Origin: Sthenelais limicola
Taxonomy: Eukaryota; Annelida; Polychaeta; Phyllodocida; Sigalionidae
NCBI GenBank assembly: GCA_942159475.1
Contig: OW804097.1
Coordinates: forward strand, 3,637,357-3,701,356
Direction: 5' to 3'
Length of the DNA stretch: 64,000 bases
How positions within the stretch are numbered: position 1 is the first letter of the stretch; the number at the start of each line of letters is the position of its first letter. This document shows, piece after piece, positions 12,791 through 24,817 of the stretch. A program made the translations under genes and the position numbers. Below the pieces are notes generated by a model. The model was not told where the DNA came from, searched no databases, and worked only from the letters and a program-made list of their open reading frames with translations.

Positions 12791-13025
12791 GGGTCAGATT
12801 TTCAGAAAATGTACAATTCAAGTTCGCCAATTCTTTCAAATAACCCAAATTTCAGACGAAAATAAAGTTCAAAATACAGTTCAACCTAACCAAACAGATT
12901 GCTAGAATCAATGCAATGCCGAATATACTCAAATTCACCTAGTATCGACCAACTTGCAGCCTAATTTAGCAGAATTTACTAAATGTATTCACCTGCCAAT
13001 TGTACATTTTCTGAAAATCTGATCC
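12791..13025 (+). mobile_element. 235-bp MITE, GGGTCAGA family, with ATAT duplication
   Basis: The left end GGGTCAGATTTTCAGAAAAT is mirrored by ATTTTCTGAAAATCTGATCC at the right end, giving inverted repeats of about 28 bp. The element is exactly 235 bp and is flanked by ATAT (12,787-12,790 and 13,026-13,029). Other full copies lie at 14,148, 16,472, 35,808, 42,201 and 58,781. All are 234-235 bp after nested insertions are removed. It is a non-autonomous DNA element with no coding capacity, and its superfamily is unknown. Confidence 0.85.
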
Positions 13026-13330
13026 ATATCAGGCCTGTACATACAAGTAATAAGCACTCTCAAGTATCTACCTTTCAGATTATGCTTCATCTACATTAGT
13101 TCTATTTCTATTCTGGATATATTTGTACATAATAATAATTCGATTTCTGCAAATACATACACAACAAATACAGAAAAGGGACAAGTCTTATAGACAGTCC
13201 ATGTTGGAATGTTTGAACGTCAATGAGAAGTAAAAAAATAGGTTTAGCAAAAATGTGATAAAGATTAGGAGAAAAACAACAATAAGAAGAAAGATTAGAA
13301 CAATCCAACATTGAATAAGGCCAACAGAAA

Positions 13331-13614
13331 TAGGTGCGTTTCCCATTTATCTGGCTGAAAACTAGGTAGGGAGGGTGGTAATTTTTTTCTTAGGAAAGCA
13401 CCTCCCAGGAACTGAAAAAAATGTCTATTTTATAATATATGTAATAGTTGTTTTAAACATGGAAAATGTGTTTTTTGAGAGTTTCAAGATATGAAAACCT
13501 GTTTTCCTACTTTTATTAGCTTTTTTTGTCAAAAAATCAGGCAGGTCAAACATTTTTTTTTAGGTAAGGGAAGCTTTTTCTAGATGGGAGGGGGGTAAAT
13601 CGGAAACACACCTA
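13331..13614. mobile_element. MITE with TA target site
   Basis: The inverted ends TAGGTGCGTTTCCC and CGGAAACACACCTA bound 284 bp. The outermost TA at each end fits a TA target duplication, as in Tc1/mariner-type elements. The interior is T-rich and non-coding. Confidence 0.65.
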
Positions 13615-13755
13615 TTTTCCCCCCAATTAGTGTGTCATCACAGAACTGGTATAAGCACCGGTTTAATCATTGGCAGCTGAAAGCTGTGTATAACATTGCA
13701 CAGGGTTGAACATATCGCTTGAAATATGGCTGTCCGACATATATCTCAATATATG

Positions 13756-14071
13756 TACCGTATTCCCTTGGCGCTAATTAAGTCAAGGGACTTTGTACCA
13801 GACGTTTATTCAAGGCATGGCGTTTTTCCAAAGAAGGCAGAATGAAAATGGAAATTATAGTTTTACTTTCTCAGAATCTCTCTTATATAGGGTTAAGTGG
13901 TCGGCAAAAACGGAAATTTTTATGTACTTTATAAGTGTAATTTACATACTGGTACGTCTTGCTTTGCCATAATTATATCCCAAAACTCATCGGATCGTCA
14001 TGAAACAATATAATTATTATAATCAGTGTGCGCTTATTCAAGGCTCTGCGCTTATTCAAGGAAATACGGTA
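13756..14071. mobile_element. MITE with TA target site (CCGTATT ends)
   Basis: The left end is CCGTATTCCCTTGGCGC and the right end GCGCTTATTCAAGGAAATACGG, flanked by TA at 13,756-13,757 and 14,070-14,071. The body is about 312 bp and the right arm motif is partly duplicated. It is non-coding and Tc1/mariner-like by target site. Confidence 0.7.
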
Positions 14072-14147
14072 GTTATCCGCCCAAGACAAAGAAAGAAAGT
14101 GAAAGGACGGCCAAATATTCATTGTTGGGTGTCCGCCTGGCTGATAT

Positions 14148-14381
14148 GGGTCAGACTTTCATAAAATGTACAATTCGCCTTCATCAATCCTCGCAAATAA
14201 CCCACATTTAAGACAGAAATGAGCTCAAAATGCAGTTTAACATAACAGAACTGAAACTTTAAATCAATGCGATACCAAATATACTCAGTTATACCCAGTA
14301 TTCATCATTTTTCAGCCAAATTTAGCAGAATTTCCTAAATGTGTAGATCTGCCAATTGTACATTTTCTGAAAATCTGACCC
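14148..14381 (+). mobile_element. GGGTCAGA-family MITE
   Basis: This is a 234-bp copy with both inverted ends present. It is flanked by ATAT on the left and ACAT on the right, a decayed 4-bp target site. Confidence 0.8.
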
Positions 14382-14756
14382 ACATATAGGTCTTGTGGAC
14401 AACCAGAACGCCCGATGTGTTCAACCCTGATTGCATCAAGTAATAAATTGCGTATAATCAATTGTGTGGTTAGGGGAATAGGGGAGAAGCTAATATATAT
14501 ATTGCTATGATACATTGATGTATAGAATTAGAAAACATCAGTCAAACGTATTACAATTTTCAAGTGACATTAAATCAGTAAAATCAATTTAAAAGAATCT
14601 CATTACATGATGCATTCTTCTATACAAAATTCCACGTAATTGATGTCGTTGTCTGTGCCATCGTAGGACTTAGTCGAGTGGTACGTAGTATAATTTCTCA
14701 GTGGAATGGATGGTATATTGTGGGGTTGCACCCAGGCACAGCTGAAGTATCACCTC

Positions 14757-14802
14757 GTCCCCCCCCTCTCCCCCCTCCCCCCTCCCCCTCCCCCTCCCCC
14801 CA
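14757..14802 (+). repeat. C-rich microsatellite
   Basis: This is a run of cytosines punctuated by single thymines. The 105-codon minus-strand frame across it is a by-product of the repeat. Confidence 0.8.
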
Positions 14803-16471
14803 ACCAGGTACATGGATCAGTGAGGTGAACTACTCCTGGTAAAAAAATAAAATTAAAAAGCGTTCTCTCCCCCCATTGCCTTCCATCATTATTATCGTGG
14901 TCCGTTATGGTGGTTTGATTTGTCTGGTTATGGTGGTTTATTGTTTCTGGTTCTGGTGGTTTGTTGTTTCTGGTTCTGGTGGTTTGTCGTGGTCCGTTAG
15001 CTTCAATGTCTGCAGTAATATCGCTGTATGTCATCACGCACTTCTCGATGGAAATCTGTATAAACAAATGTGATGTGTTTCAGCTAAACTCGTAAGAAAT
15101 GGATTTTAAGATATCATCATAATTATTTGAAAAGACGCACAAATCAAGATCAAGCCGATTCCAATGATAGTAAACAATAACATATAAGAATTTTTATTCA
15201 GATAAAGTAGTATACAGAATGGGGCTTAGATCCTCTAAGCGCTTTCGCAGGTAGATCTTCCGGCCAGTCCACAACCAAGGACGGAAATAGTTTAAATTAC
15301 AATTTTTCATCATAAAATTGAACTTTTACAATAGACATTATTTCTTAAGACATCTAATACCGTAAGTATTTTTAGGTTGATGTTTTTATTTTTGAAAAAG
15401 GTTGCAATATTTCTAGGTGGAAAAATATTTAAAAAGTAGCTAAATATACTCTATAATGATGACCTCAACGTTATATTACAGATACAAACGAAATCTATTG
15501 TCGGATTATTATATTGTTGAGATATTAATTTTTAGGATTCAGATAAAACAATTCGTCAATAACATTACTTCCCGGCATTACTTACCTAAAACCTTATCTA
15601 GCAATATAATATATCATCAAATTATTACATCATATTATGGAATATCATATCATTGTATCATTAAGTTATAGAAACATCTTACCATGAGAAGTCATTGCCA
15701 ACGTATAACTTCATATTCAGGGAAACTCAGGTTCTGTTATCACATCCATGTTCTCTGCTGAGGTGGCGTTAAGGAGGAGTGTCCTCGGTGGCTCCATCTG
15801 AAGGTATTACAATACATTAGTGGTTAGTTCCAGCCATTTGACACCAGGTGGCAGGGGTAGTGATGGTCCCAGGTAACAATGACCCATTCACCAAACTGCT
15901 TGTCAAATTGTAAGGGAAAGTTATCAAAGTTTTCCAACAAACCTGCATTACTTGAACCATATGCATGCCCAAGGTTATGGATAAAGACCAAAATGTTCCC
16001 ATAAAGGAGATGAAGGAGCAATTCCCTCAATGCAAATGCGTTCATAATTATGATTGTGACTGTTATTATCCGAATAAATACTTATACAGCCCCCGCCCGC
16101 CCCCCGCCCCGAAAAAAAGGAGTTAAATGTTAATCCTATATATGTCCCATCTCGACCAGTAAAGTTGAATAATTCTGACAAGTCCGACCATTTACATTCA
16201 TTGTGGACAGCGCGTATTCTCATGTAACTGATAAATCTATTGGCCTTAAATGAAAAAAAAGATTAAAAAAATAAAAAATAATGGCATGGCTTTGTCATGT
16301 GGTTTTACCATTATATATATATTGTATTCAATTTATCATAAAATTTATTTTTAATGCACAATCGTGCTCTTAAGAGAACAATTGTGGGGGTAAAAGAGAA
16401 TTTAGTCTCTAATCTAAATCAAACTAAAATATAATTGTTGAATGGTGTTTGTCTTTTCTATTTCAGTATAT
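14803..16471. other. No supported gene
   Basis: A TGGTTCTGGTGGTTTGT motif is repeated near 14,930-14,990. Overlapping minus-strand frames of 60-82 codons occur at 15,817-16,223. They have no recognised domain and no joinable splice structure. Confidence 0.4.
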
Positions 16472-16706
16472 GGGTCAGATTTTCCGAAAATGTACAATTC
16501 AACTTCACCAATTCTTTCAAATAAACCAAATTTCAGACGAAAATAAAGTTCAAATCACAGTTCAACCTAAACAAACAGATTGCTAGAATCAATGCAATGC
16601 CGGATATACTCGAATTTACCTGGTATCGACCAACTTGCAGCTTAATTTAGCAGAATTCACTCAATGTATTCACCTGCCAATTGTACATTTTCTGAAAATC
16701 TGACCC
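16472..16706 (+). mobile_element. GGGTCAGA-family MITE
   Basis: This is a full 235-bp copy with both inverted ends. The left flank is ATAT and the right flank ATCT. Confidence 0.8.
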
Positions 16707-17809
16707 ATCTGTATATTAATTGATACAACTTGGTTGTCGTCGCATAATTAAACAACTATGACACACTCGTGGTGAGGATGTAGCTAACACTGTTGACCCA
16801 ACTGTCTAGATACATTCTGAGTTGCTACAACATCCGGAACAACCCAGCGAACTGCTCATCACAGAGCCTTAGCTAGTACATGGACTGCGGGCATGGGGTA
16901 GCACTTAAGACGCAGAGCGCGGCCGACGTTCGAACATAAACAAATACAACTAGATCAAGAAGAAGAGTTTTATTACGATTCGGCATGATACAAGGATTCC
17001 CAAAAAATTTATTGCATGAAAATCGAAGCATAATTCACTGTTCTGTGGGCATTTTCAGATGAACGGGTGGGCTACTTGCATTGGGTTAGCTTATACAGTG
17101 CGTTCGTCCGTGCGCGACCTGAGCCGTGCGCGTTGCTAATTTATGCCTTTAGTCCTCATCCACCACGATCCACATGTAGAACATATAGATGTGGTCAGTT
17201 CTCCTTTGTCTTAAAGTTTTTTGGGGACAAATAGATCTTCTTGAAACACTTTAATGTGTACATGGTGTAGGTGGTGGTAGTTCTGTGAGGGTGAATATGG
17301 AGGCCTTGCACTGAGAGTTTAAACGTATAACCACAGGCTGTTACAGACTGTCGCGCCAGCTGGCGTGAGTAGCCTTAACTACTGATTATGCATACACAAG
17401 TGGTCGTTGGTAGGTAGCTGCAGTGATAAAATATTAATCATAATTATACATTCTTATGTCTTGTTATGTAACCTTATGTAATATGATGTTAGCCTTTATA
17501 ATAGGAAAAAACTGTACGGAATTGCATGTAGAACTTTTGGCCTATTATAATAATATATAATAATATTATAGGGTACGGTATATTAGCAATTGAATTGGGA
17601 TATGCTGGGGAAAAGTAAAGCCCCCGTTGCCGGAACGAAAATCACCATTTTGGGGCTATTGAGATATATGTTTGGAGACAGTGTTCGTCTGAACACCTGG
17701 GAGGATACCGACCATTAAATAGTAATACATATAGCTATCTATTACAATGAAATGATTCAAATTCTTTTGTCTGGGTAGGAGCTGTATTTTTTTAAATGGG
17801 CAAAGAGAC
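16707..17809. other. No gene seen
   Basis: I see no supported gene, RNA or intact element here. Confidence 0.4.
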
Positions 17810-17871
17810 TGAGAAAGAGAGAGAGAAAAGAGAGAGAGGAGAGAGAGAGAGAGGAGAGAGAGGAGACAGAA

Positions 17872-17904
<33 letters not shown>

Positions 17905-18125
17905 GGATAGAGAGAGAGAGAGGAGAGGGATAGAGAGAGGAGAGAGAAAGAGAGAGAGAGCGAGGGAGGAGAGAGAGCGAGGGAGAGAGAGGGAGAGAGC
18001 AGAGAGGGAGAGAGAGAGAGCAGAGAGAGAGAGGGATAGAGAGACGAGAGAGAAAGAGAGAGAGAGCGAGGGAGAGAGAGAAGAAGAGAGAGGGAGAGAG
18101 AGAGAGAGAGCGCGCGCAGAGAGGG
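17810..18125. repeat. GA-rich microsatellite
   Basis: About 315 bp of interrupted GA repeats. Open frames reading Ser/Leu repeats on the minus strand are artefacts of the simple repeat. Confidence 0.95.
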
Positions 18126-18220
18126 GGGGAGTACATTTATAGTATTTTGTACTTTGAGCGTCATGAGAATATTATTTTTATGAAATTGAACTCAAATAAA
18201 ATGTTTTTAAAAGGAGAGAA

Positions 18221-18262
18221 GAACCCGGGCAAAAGAACCCGGGCAAAAGAACCCGGGCAAAA
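18221..18262 (+). repeat. 14-bp tandem repeat, three units
   Basis: GAACCCGGGCAAAA occurs three times in perfect tandem. Confidence 0.95.
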
Positions 18263-18821
18263 GTCATTTTTTTAAAACTTATACTAACCGCTATCATGAA
18301 GTTCAGCAATTCTTCCAAGGAAGTCCAAAAGACGTAAATTAAAATCAAGGCGATCATCTTGATATTGGATCCAGAATAAGCGCTCTACACTCTACTGTCT
18401 AGGCTACTGCTATGAGTGTGTGTGAGCGCACCACTGTCCCGAAAGCGGTTAGCCACAGTGTTCGCAGGAGTCAGAGTACTAGTCAGGCCTTGCTGATCGA
18501 GATCCTCGAGCTCTGTGCGCGTAAAGTATGACTTCGTAAAGTATGCATTCATAAAGTATGCCGAGCCTAGCTTACTATACGGTGGCCCAAGAAATTAAAA
18601 ACCAATGTTTTGTAGCTTGTTGTATGCAAAGCCATGTACATGTATAAAAGAAATAATAAGAAGTAATAAAGAGCTATAAAGACACATGACAAGCTAAGTA
18701 TACATTGGGGAGTTTGTATAAATAAATTTATTGGAATTAGGTCCTATAGACTTTATGATCATAGTGATAGCTAGGTGTGCGTGTCCACAAGAAGAGGGCT
18801 AGATAAGCTAATGCGTAGATA

Positions 18822-18870
18822 GAATAGAATAGAATAGACAAACTTTTATTTGTCCAAATTAAGTACAATT
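18822..18870 (-). repeat. Retroelement 3' tail, TAGAA repeats
   Basis: This is the reverse complement of the tail at 11,741-11,792, with AGAATAGAATAGAATAGACA followed by AACTTTTATTTGTCC. It is a likely 5'-truncated non-LTR insertion in minus orientation. Confidence 0.55.
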
Positions 18871-19341
18871 ACAGTGGGTTGTAGACAAACAGATTTCACC
18901 AAGGATCCTACAACTATTTACCGGTAAGTATCAACGGAAAATCCGAAATGAAACTATTACAATAGGCCTACAATACAGTGTGGGAGCTGGGAGGGGAGAC
19001 GGAAGGAAGAGGAAAATTAATTAAATTGTTGTACACGAATATGGGGCCTACAAGAAAACAGGGCAGAACGCAGGATGCGGGACGAGGGTGAGGGATTGTG
19101 AGCGAGGCACGAAGGGTGAAATGTCACTCCTGGGCCACCATAATACGGAAGCACGGTCGGATTCATCAGATTTTCTGATGGGGATTTCCCGCGAGTTCAT
19201 ATTACAGTGTGCGCAGCGCTGGCCACGTACGGTACTGCATGAGGGGGATAAACAACAGTGGAGAAAATTATGCATAATGCATGCTGGTTGTACAGGGTTC
19301 AACAATAAATTTTAAGGTGTTTATGTCTTTGTAAGCTAATT

Positions 19342-19500
19342 AAGCTGCGATTCCCCTGGATCGCTTGTAGGCTACCTGCGCTCATGGCTCGCTCTTGCTT
19401 CGCTTCTTTTTCGAAGTGTGCTCTTCATTCGCTCTACGCCCGCTTTTATTTTTAGCGCAGAAAGAGCTAAGACCAAACCTACTGATTCGCTTTTTGAGTC
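19342..19500 (+). mobile_element. Partial copy of GCTCGCTT-rich inverted-repeat element
   Basis: It begins with GCTGCGATTCCCCTGGATCG, which matches the terminal repeat of the full element at 31,799-32,229. Similarity continues through TCATTCGCTCT and TATTTTTAGCGCA. The right half is not present. Confidence 0.65.
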
Positions 19501-19871
19501 AGTTTAAAAAGTGCCAATCACTGATACTGCATCTACATCTTGATAACTTGCTTAACTGTCTGTGAGGTGTTAAAGCTTAGATGTGACATCAGGCGAGGAT
19601 GCCATATCTAATCCTTTCAATCAGTCATAGATTTCACACCTAGACGTTATTGAAGGCTGACAGCCTTTCTAGGTTTAGCCAAGGGAGTTGATTGGCTGTT
19701 TAGTTAGATGCTTCTCCAACCATGATAGGTCTACAGATGGCCCTCCCACCTCCCACACCATCCCTCTGCCCACCACCCCCCTCACCTGCCTCAGGTTCTC
19801 AAATGGACACTGCCCAACAATTTTCTAAATTTTAAGTTACCAACTATTTAGCCTAGCCTAGCTTACTACTT

Positions 19872-20412
19872 TTTATACAACCAACTTTTTTTTTACGACC
19901 AACTTTTTTTGTACGACCAACTTTTTCTTTTACGACCAACTTTTTTTACGACCAACTTTTTTTTACGACCATTTTTTTTACGACCAACTTTTTTCAACGA
20001 CAATTTTTTCCCGACCAACTATTTTTTAACAACAATTTTTTTTCAACCAACTTTTTTTCAACCAACTTTTTGCAACCAACTTTTTTTAATGACAAACTTT
20101 TTTCCGACAGAATATTTTCTAACAACAATTTTTTTTCAACTAACTTTTTACGACCAACTTATTTCAATGACCAACTTTTTTTAAACAATTTTTTTCGACC
20201 AACTTTTTACGACCAACTTATTTTAACGACCAACTTATTTTAACGACAATCTTTTTCCAACCAACTATTTTTTAACAACAATCTTTTGTTCGACCAACTT
20301 TTTTTCAACCAACTTTTTACGACCAACTTTTTTTAACGACCAACTTTTTTACGACCAACTATCTTTTAACGACAATTTTTTTCCGACCAACTTTTTTTCC
20401 AACCAACTTTTT
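19872..20412 (+). repeat. Degenerate ACGACCAACTTTTTTT tandem array
   Basis: More than thirty imperfect units of about 15-17 bp carry variable T runs. The 91-codon frame across it is a repeat artefact. Confidence 0.95.
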
Positions 20413-20735
20413 TAACAGCCCTGGCTATTGCAGAGTTATTCATTATTGGTTACAGTTACTGAAGTGGAAATAAAAGTCAAGTGTATATAAACCCTAGTCT
20501 AGTTGACATTTGTATGTCTTTTGTGCCATATTAGATTTTATCTTCTGGTAAAATTTACAGTTTACAACTGTACATATTGTTGATTCATTGAAGATGTAAT
20601 GAACTGCGTCTGCACAAGCAATAAAAACAATATCTGTTAGCATCAAAAATCAGATATAAAATGAAATGTCCCATGCTTCGGTAAAATGGAGGTGCAATTA
20701 ATACAATAATTATGAACGTTTTGCTACATTTTCAG

Positions 20736-21563
20736 ACACCAACAAGTAGGCGTGAGTGGTTGGCAGTGGAGCGTATGTTCTGCAAGCGTTGGAATTACCC
20801 AGACTGTGTTGGCGCAGTAGACAGAAAACACATGGAAATAGGTTTCCTTTACTACAACTACAAAAAACTACTGTTCTGTGATCCTCATGGTCATGGCAAA
20901 TGCAGACTATGAAATTTTGTATTGTGAGGTTGGATCTGAGGGTCGGCTAGGTGACGGTGGTGCCTGGAAAAGTTCACCATTTTTCCAAGCAGTGGCCAGC
21001 AGTTCCCTCGACATGCCTGATTATGTGAGTTTGGAAGGAACAGATAAAAAAGTATCCCTACACTTCATCGGCGATGATGCTTTTGCAATGTCTCCTCGTC
21101 TGCTCAAGCCTTTTGCGCAACGTAATATCACAGATGAACAGATAATTTACAACTATCGCTTGAGCCGCGCACGCCGCATTGTTGAGAATGAATTTGGCAT
21201 TATGTCAGCAAGGTTCAGAGTATTGAGGAAGCCCATCAGCATCGCAAAATGGAAAACACCAACAAAGTAGTCATGTGTGTTTGCATTCTTCACAATCTCT
21301 TATGCAGGTCTCAGCATATGCCACACAACTTTATGGACATCGAAGACCATAATGGCTCCATTATAACTGGTGGCTGGTACTCTGAGGCAAAAGAGCTGGA
21401 CAAAATGATGTCCACGAAATCGAAGAATGCAAGTGACACAGTAAAGGAGCAAAGAAACATGATGGCTGCATATTTTGTGTCAGAAGAAGGGTCTGTTCCA
21501 TGGCAGTGGGAAAAAGTTCACCTGAACAAACGTCCAGACAATGGCCCATTAACTTTGGTCTAA
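20736..21563 (+). pseudogene. Harbinger (HARBI1-like) transposase, frameshifted
   Basis: Three reading frames together give a PIF/Harbinger DDE nuclease. The order is NYPDCVGAVDRKH (first Asp at 20,820), ANADYEILYCEVG, GRLGDGGAW (second Asp near 20,953), FIGDDAFAMSPRLLKPF, NYRLSRARRIVENEFG (Glu at 21,184) and VVMCVCILHNLL, with a C-terminal YFVSEEGSVPWQWE. The frame changes in an A run near 20,856 and again near 21,245. The usual GK in the first motif is RK here. The segment starts just after TTTTCAG, a possible splice acceptor. The N-terminal region and a partner Myb-like gene are not seen. Its family function is cut-and-paste transposition. This copy looks inactive. Confidence 0.85.
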
Positions 21564-21929
21564 ACTGGCGAGTAAAAACATTTTGAGAACTATATCTCTA
21601 TATATTTTGAACATCTATATACTATATATAAAGCAGTCAGCATTGACTACTTAAAAATCATACACAGCCAGTGTAATGATTTATACAAAAGTTTTTTTCC
21701 ACTAATCCAAGGATATGGATCCAATCTATAATCTTGACAGAAATACATTGCGATATTGCTATAAATAAAATAAATATCACCTGTTAATTGCATGTCAAGG
21801 GCAGCTCAAATGTCAAGACTCAACTACATTTTTATTTCAGAAAACATAATGTCTAGGGTTAAAAAACATAAAGTGCATACAAAGATCCTGTCGGGTCATA
21901 GGGAATTATGAATTGCTGTATCACTAGGG

Positions 21930-23350
21930 CTTCCACCTTGGGGCAGAGGCTACTGGAAATTCAATGCACAACCATTGTCTGAAGATGTATTCGTAAGCGG
22001 AGTAGAACAAATTGTTAAGAAAGTATCAGATTTAAAAGTATCTGATAAAGTCATCTGGGAATTATTTAAATTAAAGGTCAGAGAATTGGCAATAAGAAAT
22101 AGTGTCAACAGATCTAGAGCAAAAGCACGAAAATGTAAAAATGATGTATTAGTAGAACGACTAAACCTTTGAGAAATTTGTCAAATGAAGAAGTGACTGA
22201 AAAATGTTGAATTATTAATGATTTAAAAGAGTTGGAAATTAAAAAAACAGAAGACGCTATACTCAGGTCTAAAGCGAGATGGGCAGTGGATGGGGAAAAG
22301 CCTACACAATTTTTTTGTTCGCTTGAAAGGTATAACTCCTCCAAAAAGGTGATAACCCAGATTAAGATTAATGAAGCTATAACCACGGATAGAAAACAAA
22401 TTTTGAAGGAAGGAGATAACTTTTATTCTAGCCTATATAAAGCCAGACCCAGTAACAGTGCTTCTGCAGATCTGACAAGGTTGAATGAAGAGGATAATGA
22501 TTACTTCTGCAGGCCTTTAAGTACAGAAGAGTCGGAAAAAATACTTAAAGACATGAAAAGTAACAAATCTCCTGGATGTGATGGTTTTACCATGGAGTTT
22601 TATAAATTCTTTTGGTATGCAGTCAAAGATTTATTTGTGAAAATGATGTTGAATTGTTTCAGTGATGGTATAATGACTGAAGAACAGAGGAGAGGTCTAA
22701 TAAGTGTAATACCTAAGAAAGACAACGATTTGGATTACATTAAAAATTGGCGTCCCATTACACTTTTAAACGTCGATTATAAATTGGTTTTAAAAGTTCT
22801 TGCATCTAGACTGGCTAACTTTTTACCTCATTTAATCAAAGAAGACCAGTATGGATTCGTAAAAGGCAGGTACATTGGTACTGCAGTTAGAAAAATAGAT
22901 GATATTATATCAATGTTAGAACTAAAGAACCAAAAAGGCCTCGTCGTATCGTTAGATTTCTCTAAGGCTTACGTGGTAAGAGCACTTAAAGATCACAAAA
23001 TAAGCCAAGAATTCATCGACTATATCAAAACATCATTAAGTAAATCTAAAGCAGTTTTCTGTAACAATGGTTTGACTGGTTTGCGGTGGAGAGGGAGATG
23101 AAACAGGAAGACCCCATTTCGTCCGACCTCTTCACTATTGTTGTTGAAAAATTAGTAAATAAAAATCAGAGATTGTGATGAAATTAAGGCATAATAAAGG
23201 TCCTAGAGCATCAAGAGAAAATAGTCCAATTGGCGGATGATACAACCTTAATCGTTAAGGATGAGACGCCCCTTATTCATGCTTTTCAAACTCTTAAAAA
23301 TTTTGTAACAGCTTCAGGTTTAACATTAAATCCTAGGAAATCACATATGG
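21930..23350 (+). pseudogene. Tx1/L1-type LINE reverse transcriptase, decayed
   Basis: The longest frame (22,232-23,101, 289 codons) carries the reverse transcriptase fingers: NKSPGCDGFTMEFYKFFW, GLISVIPKK, NWRPITLLNVDYKLVLKVLA, QYGFVKGRYI and VSLDFSKAY. Upstream, RGYWKFNAQPL and a Lys-rich linker (21,950-22,170) match the region between endonuclease and RT, in another frame. Downstream, DPISSDLFTIVVEKL and the catalytic box LADDTTLIVKD (LADD at 23,230) appear after stops. The palm Asp stretch after KAY is deleted, because the frame jumps straight to VRALKDHKIS. The endonuclease and 3' end are absent. The L1/Tx1 affiliation is inferred from the NWRPITLLN style. It is non-functional. Confidence 0.85.
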
Positions 23351-24394
23351 CCGCCACTGAGTAACAAGAATGTTAGCTAATGTTATCTCAGCACTTGTAT
23401 ATGCATTCAATGGGTGTACATATTGATGAATAAGAACAATTTGTTTAGCATCAAGGATGTGAGGAAACAATTTTTTATGTCACTTTTTGCTTTGTTTTTT
23501 TTTTCTAGTCGGAGATCGGACACAGGCTTCCCCAGTCTGCCGCTATAATATTATATGACGTCATTGCCAGTGGTCTCATCTAATTGGCTCAGAGCAGCAG
23601 CGGCTCTTCCATGCTGCTTCCCTGCTCGCTGTTCCAACATAGCAGGAATGGCCACTGAAAGGTCCTTCGAGATGGCTAAATCTGCTTATATCTTCGTTGA
23701 TATACAGTAATGACGTATCGATTCCAGGCAAAATTGCGAAGAAAAAGGTCTTAAGATTGTCATTATCATAGCTAGAATACGCAAAAACGGCAGTAATTCT
23801 CATTTCTCCGTCTATAGCGCCTGACCATGATAACCGGTACAACTTTTTTGGGTTTTAAGAATTAGCCGATGGCGGCTTTTCTCAAAAGCGGTTGTCGTGA
23901 AGAGTCCAGTTTCATACATATGAATCTCAGTTCAAAATCACAGGCAAAACAATGTACATTGATTAAAGTTATGGCATCTCTATATAAATAAAATAAGGGT
24001 TTGGAGCCTTAAACCCCTATCTTCTCTGAAACCGCTGGCCAGATCTCCATTATATTTCACATGCACATTGCCAAAAATGGTGCCGAACCATTCCACTATG
24101 TTTCATTAACAAAATTAGGGTTGGAAAGGGGTTAGAAATGGGTTTACATCGAGCACTCCCATCCAGGGCCCCCAGCACTGCCTAAAAACAAACCTATCAG
24201 TGCCCCTACACCAGGTTCCTGGATCACCTAAAGCATGATGTCATGGACAGGTACCATGGCAAGTCATTGCTTCACTACGGGACGGGAGTTGATATATTCA
24301 CCATATTTCCACCAAAAGGAACTCAGGAAATGTCCATTGTGGGGGCAGGGGGAGAGGCAATGGGAGGGAAAAAAACATCTTAACAGGGTTCCAT
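23351..24394. other. No supported gene
   Basis: An 88-codon minus-strand frame (23,576-23,842) has no recognised motif. The phrase AACAGGGTTCCATTTGAGGTAT at the end of this stretch recurs after the G-rich repeat, so the two flank the microsatellite as a duplication. Confidence 0.4.
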
Positions 24395-24510
24395 TTGAGG
24401 TATATGGGGCAGGGGGAGGGGGAGGGGTGGGGGAGGGGGAGAGGGGCGGGGGGGAGAGGGGCAGGGGGCAGGGCAGGGGGAGGGGAGAGAGGGGCAGGAG
24501 GAGAGGGAAT
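24395..24510 (+). repeat. G-rich microsatellite
   Basis: Units of GGGGGA and GGGGCA lie between two copies of a segment with ACAGGGTT..ATTTGAGGTAT (about 24,382 and 24,553). The frames through it (24,235-24,588) are artefacts. Confidence 0.85.
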
Positions 24511-24817
24511 GGGAGGCAACAACAATACAACAGTGACAAAAAAACATTTTAACAGGGTTCTATTTGAGGTATGAATGTTGATACACATACTAACTTACAG
24601 AGACAACTTGAAAGAGAAAGATGGTTGGAGAGGGAACAAGGAGAGTGGGAAGATGTGGGCCCCACTGTCCTACTAGCAAATCATGTGCGAAGCACGGGTA
24701 TTTGCTAGTAATTTAATAATGGTATTAGATTATCCCTTGTACTCTCCTCTACCAACCCTAAAAAAATTAAAACCCTGTGAACTCTACTCAATGCACTAGA
24801 GCAATAAAACTGTTGAG

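Noticed and set aside
17757..18164. 135- and 114-codon Ser/Leu-rich frames
   Set aside because: Translation of the GA microsatellite.
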